Below are positions 32,425-33,177 of a DNA stretch of 33,177 nucleotides, piece by piece; position 1 is the first letter of the stretch, and every line of letters begins with the position of its first letter. The notes beneath the pieces were generated by a model. It had not been told where the DNA came from. It ran no database searches and saw nothing but the letters and a program-made list of their open reading frames with translations. Origin of the DNA: JBDREF01 sp043820045 (lineage in GTDB: Bacteria; Planctomycetota; Phycisphaerae; Sedimentisphaerales; Anaerobacaceae); assembly GCA_043820045.1 (NCBI GenBank), contig JBDREF010000107.1, positions 1 to 33,177 on the forward strand. Reading direction: 5' to 3'. The translations under genes were made by a program, and so were the position numbers.

Positions 32425-33177
32425 ATGAATAATTCCCTGAACCGTCGTGATTTAATCAAAGTTGCCGGTGTAGCCGCCGTATCGCAGATAATGCCCGCGA
32501 TGTCAATTGCAGAGAATACCCCGCCAAAACAGGCAAACATCCTGATTATACACGTTGACGAGCATCGGATAAACTGCCTCGGAGCTTACGGCAATACGGA
32601 GATCAAGACTCCTCATATAGACCGGCTTGCCGCCGATGGCGTTCGCTATGACAACAGCTTTTGCCCTTTCCCGGTATGCACGCCTTCGCGTTATTCGCTT
32701 CTTTGCGGCCAATACGTGCACGAGCACCGCGGCTGGACTAATCGCGACACACTTGCTCCTGAAATTGAAACCTTCCCGAGAATCTTGAGGAAGGCCGGCT
32801 ATCGCACAAAGGCCGTCGGCAAAATGCACTTCACGCCTACATATCTCGACGTGGGCTTCGACGAATTAGTACTGGCCGAGCAGGACGGCCCGGGACGCTG
32901 GGACGACGACTATCACCGCTATCTTATGAGCCGCGGGCTTGTGGATCGCAACGATGCCGAAGACCAACTGGTCAGCGAGTATCGCAAGTACGCGCCGAAG
33001 GAGTATTGGGATACCTGCGGCGCCCTTGCCTCGAATCTGCCCGAAGAGCACCACTCAACGACCTGGATCGCAGAGGAAGCCATGAAGACGCTTCGCTCAT
33101 GGAACACAGGAGGCGGGCAACTCCTTATGGCTGGTTTCATAAAGCCTCACCATCCGTTCGACCCGCCCGCGCCGTGG
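32425..33177 (+). CDS. Tat-exported Cys-type sulfatase, 3' end cut by the window edge
   Basis: GGAGG lies 7-8 nt before the ATG. The frame runs 251 codons to the window end with no stop, so about half the protein is present. A twin-arginine leader (NRRDLIKVAGVAAVS) is visible at residues 6-20. The sulfatase signature follows: metal-binding Asp45 in IIHVDEHR, GAYGN (53-57), TPHIDRLAADGVRYDNSF, and CTPSR at 85-89, where Cys85 would be converted to formylglycine. Lys133 and His135 in VGKMHF, and KPHHPF near the end, are further active-site motifs. It should hydrolyse sulfate esters, most likely on a polysaccharide outside the cytoplasm. Maturation needs an FGE or anSME enzyme, which is not in the window. 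It diverges from the deacetylase pair. Confidence 0.93.
   Translation, partial: MNNSLNRRDLIKVAGVAAVSQIMPAMSIAENTPPKQANILIIHVDEHRINCLGAYGNTEIKTPHIDRLAADGVRYDNSFCPFPVCTPSRYSLLCGQYVHEHRGWTNRDTLAPEIETFPRILRKAGYRTKAVGKMHFTPTYLDVGFDELVLAEQDGPGRWDDDYHRYLMSRGLVDRNDAEDQLVSEYRKYAPKEYWDTCGALASNLPEEHHSTTWIAEEAMKTLRSWNTGGGQLLMAGFIKPHHPFDPPAPW

Overview
The window looks like chromosomal DNA from a Planctomycetota bacterium, most likely of the Phycisphaerae/Sedimentisphaerales kind. This is inferred from gene content: secreted PQQ-like beta-propeller proteins, a LamG protein with fibronectin-type repeats, twin-arginine leaders on a sulfatase, a Gfo/Idh/MocA dehydrogenase and a sugar isomerase, DUF5060/DUF4038 and DUF4832 glycosidase-like proteins, and secreted YdjC-type deacetylases. 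No rRNA, tRNA, CRISPR array, transposase or phage gene was seen. I count 17 coding genes (two cut by the window ends), one of them doubtful.

Layout. 1-4036 (minus): a two-gene unit of a 1096-aa secreted protein (methyltransferase-like domain plus beta-propeller) and a second propeller protein that runs off the left edge, behind a good sigma70-type promoter. 4311-6629 (plus): a DUF1028 lipoprotein and a secreted TIM-barrel glycosidase. 6685-7533 (minus): an unrecognised 282-aa protein. 7744-11244 (minus): a very large MscS-family channel. 11415-14371 (minus): a propeller protein coupled to a Tat-exported Gfo/Idh/MocA oxidoreductase, perhaps with a small leading ORF. 14446-14649 (plus): a small Cys-rich protein. 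14933-16000 (minus): arsenite methyltransferase ArsM. 16271-17731 (plus): a DUF4832 glycosidase-like protein. 17754-19631 (minus): an APC permease fused to a PTS EIIA domain. 20106-22232 (plus): the LamG/FN3-like protein with a long leader and a clear terminator. 22445-30140 (plus): another propeller protein, a 1714-aa giant joining DUF5060, a DUF4038 glycosidase and the whole methyltransferase-propeller architecture of the first gene, then a secreted sugar isomerase/epimerase-like protein ending at a strong hairpin. 30257-32144 (minus): two tandem secreted YdjC deacetylases. 32425-33177 (plus): the start of a Cys-type sulfatase.

How the genes may work together. Most products carry export signals and belong to carbohydrate-active or carbohydrate-associated families (glycosidases, de-N-acetylase-like proteins, sulfatase, sugar oxidoreductase, sugar isomerase, lectin-like LamG). 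The region therefore reads as a loosely organised locus for breaking down a decorated, acetylated and/or sulfated polysaccharide. The substrate cannot be named from sequence. ArsM, the MscS channel and the permease look like unrelated housekeeping or stress neighbours.

The most unusual items are the giant fusion and its stand-alone paralogue, and several families of short interspersed repeats. One repeat has inserted in frame in a propeller gene, one lies just upstream of the fusion and creates a false N-terminal extension, and one 16-nt palindrome occurs between genes, inside a gene and in a terminator.
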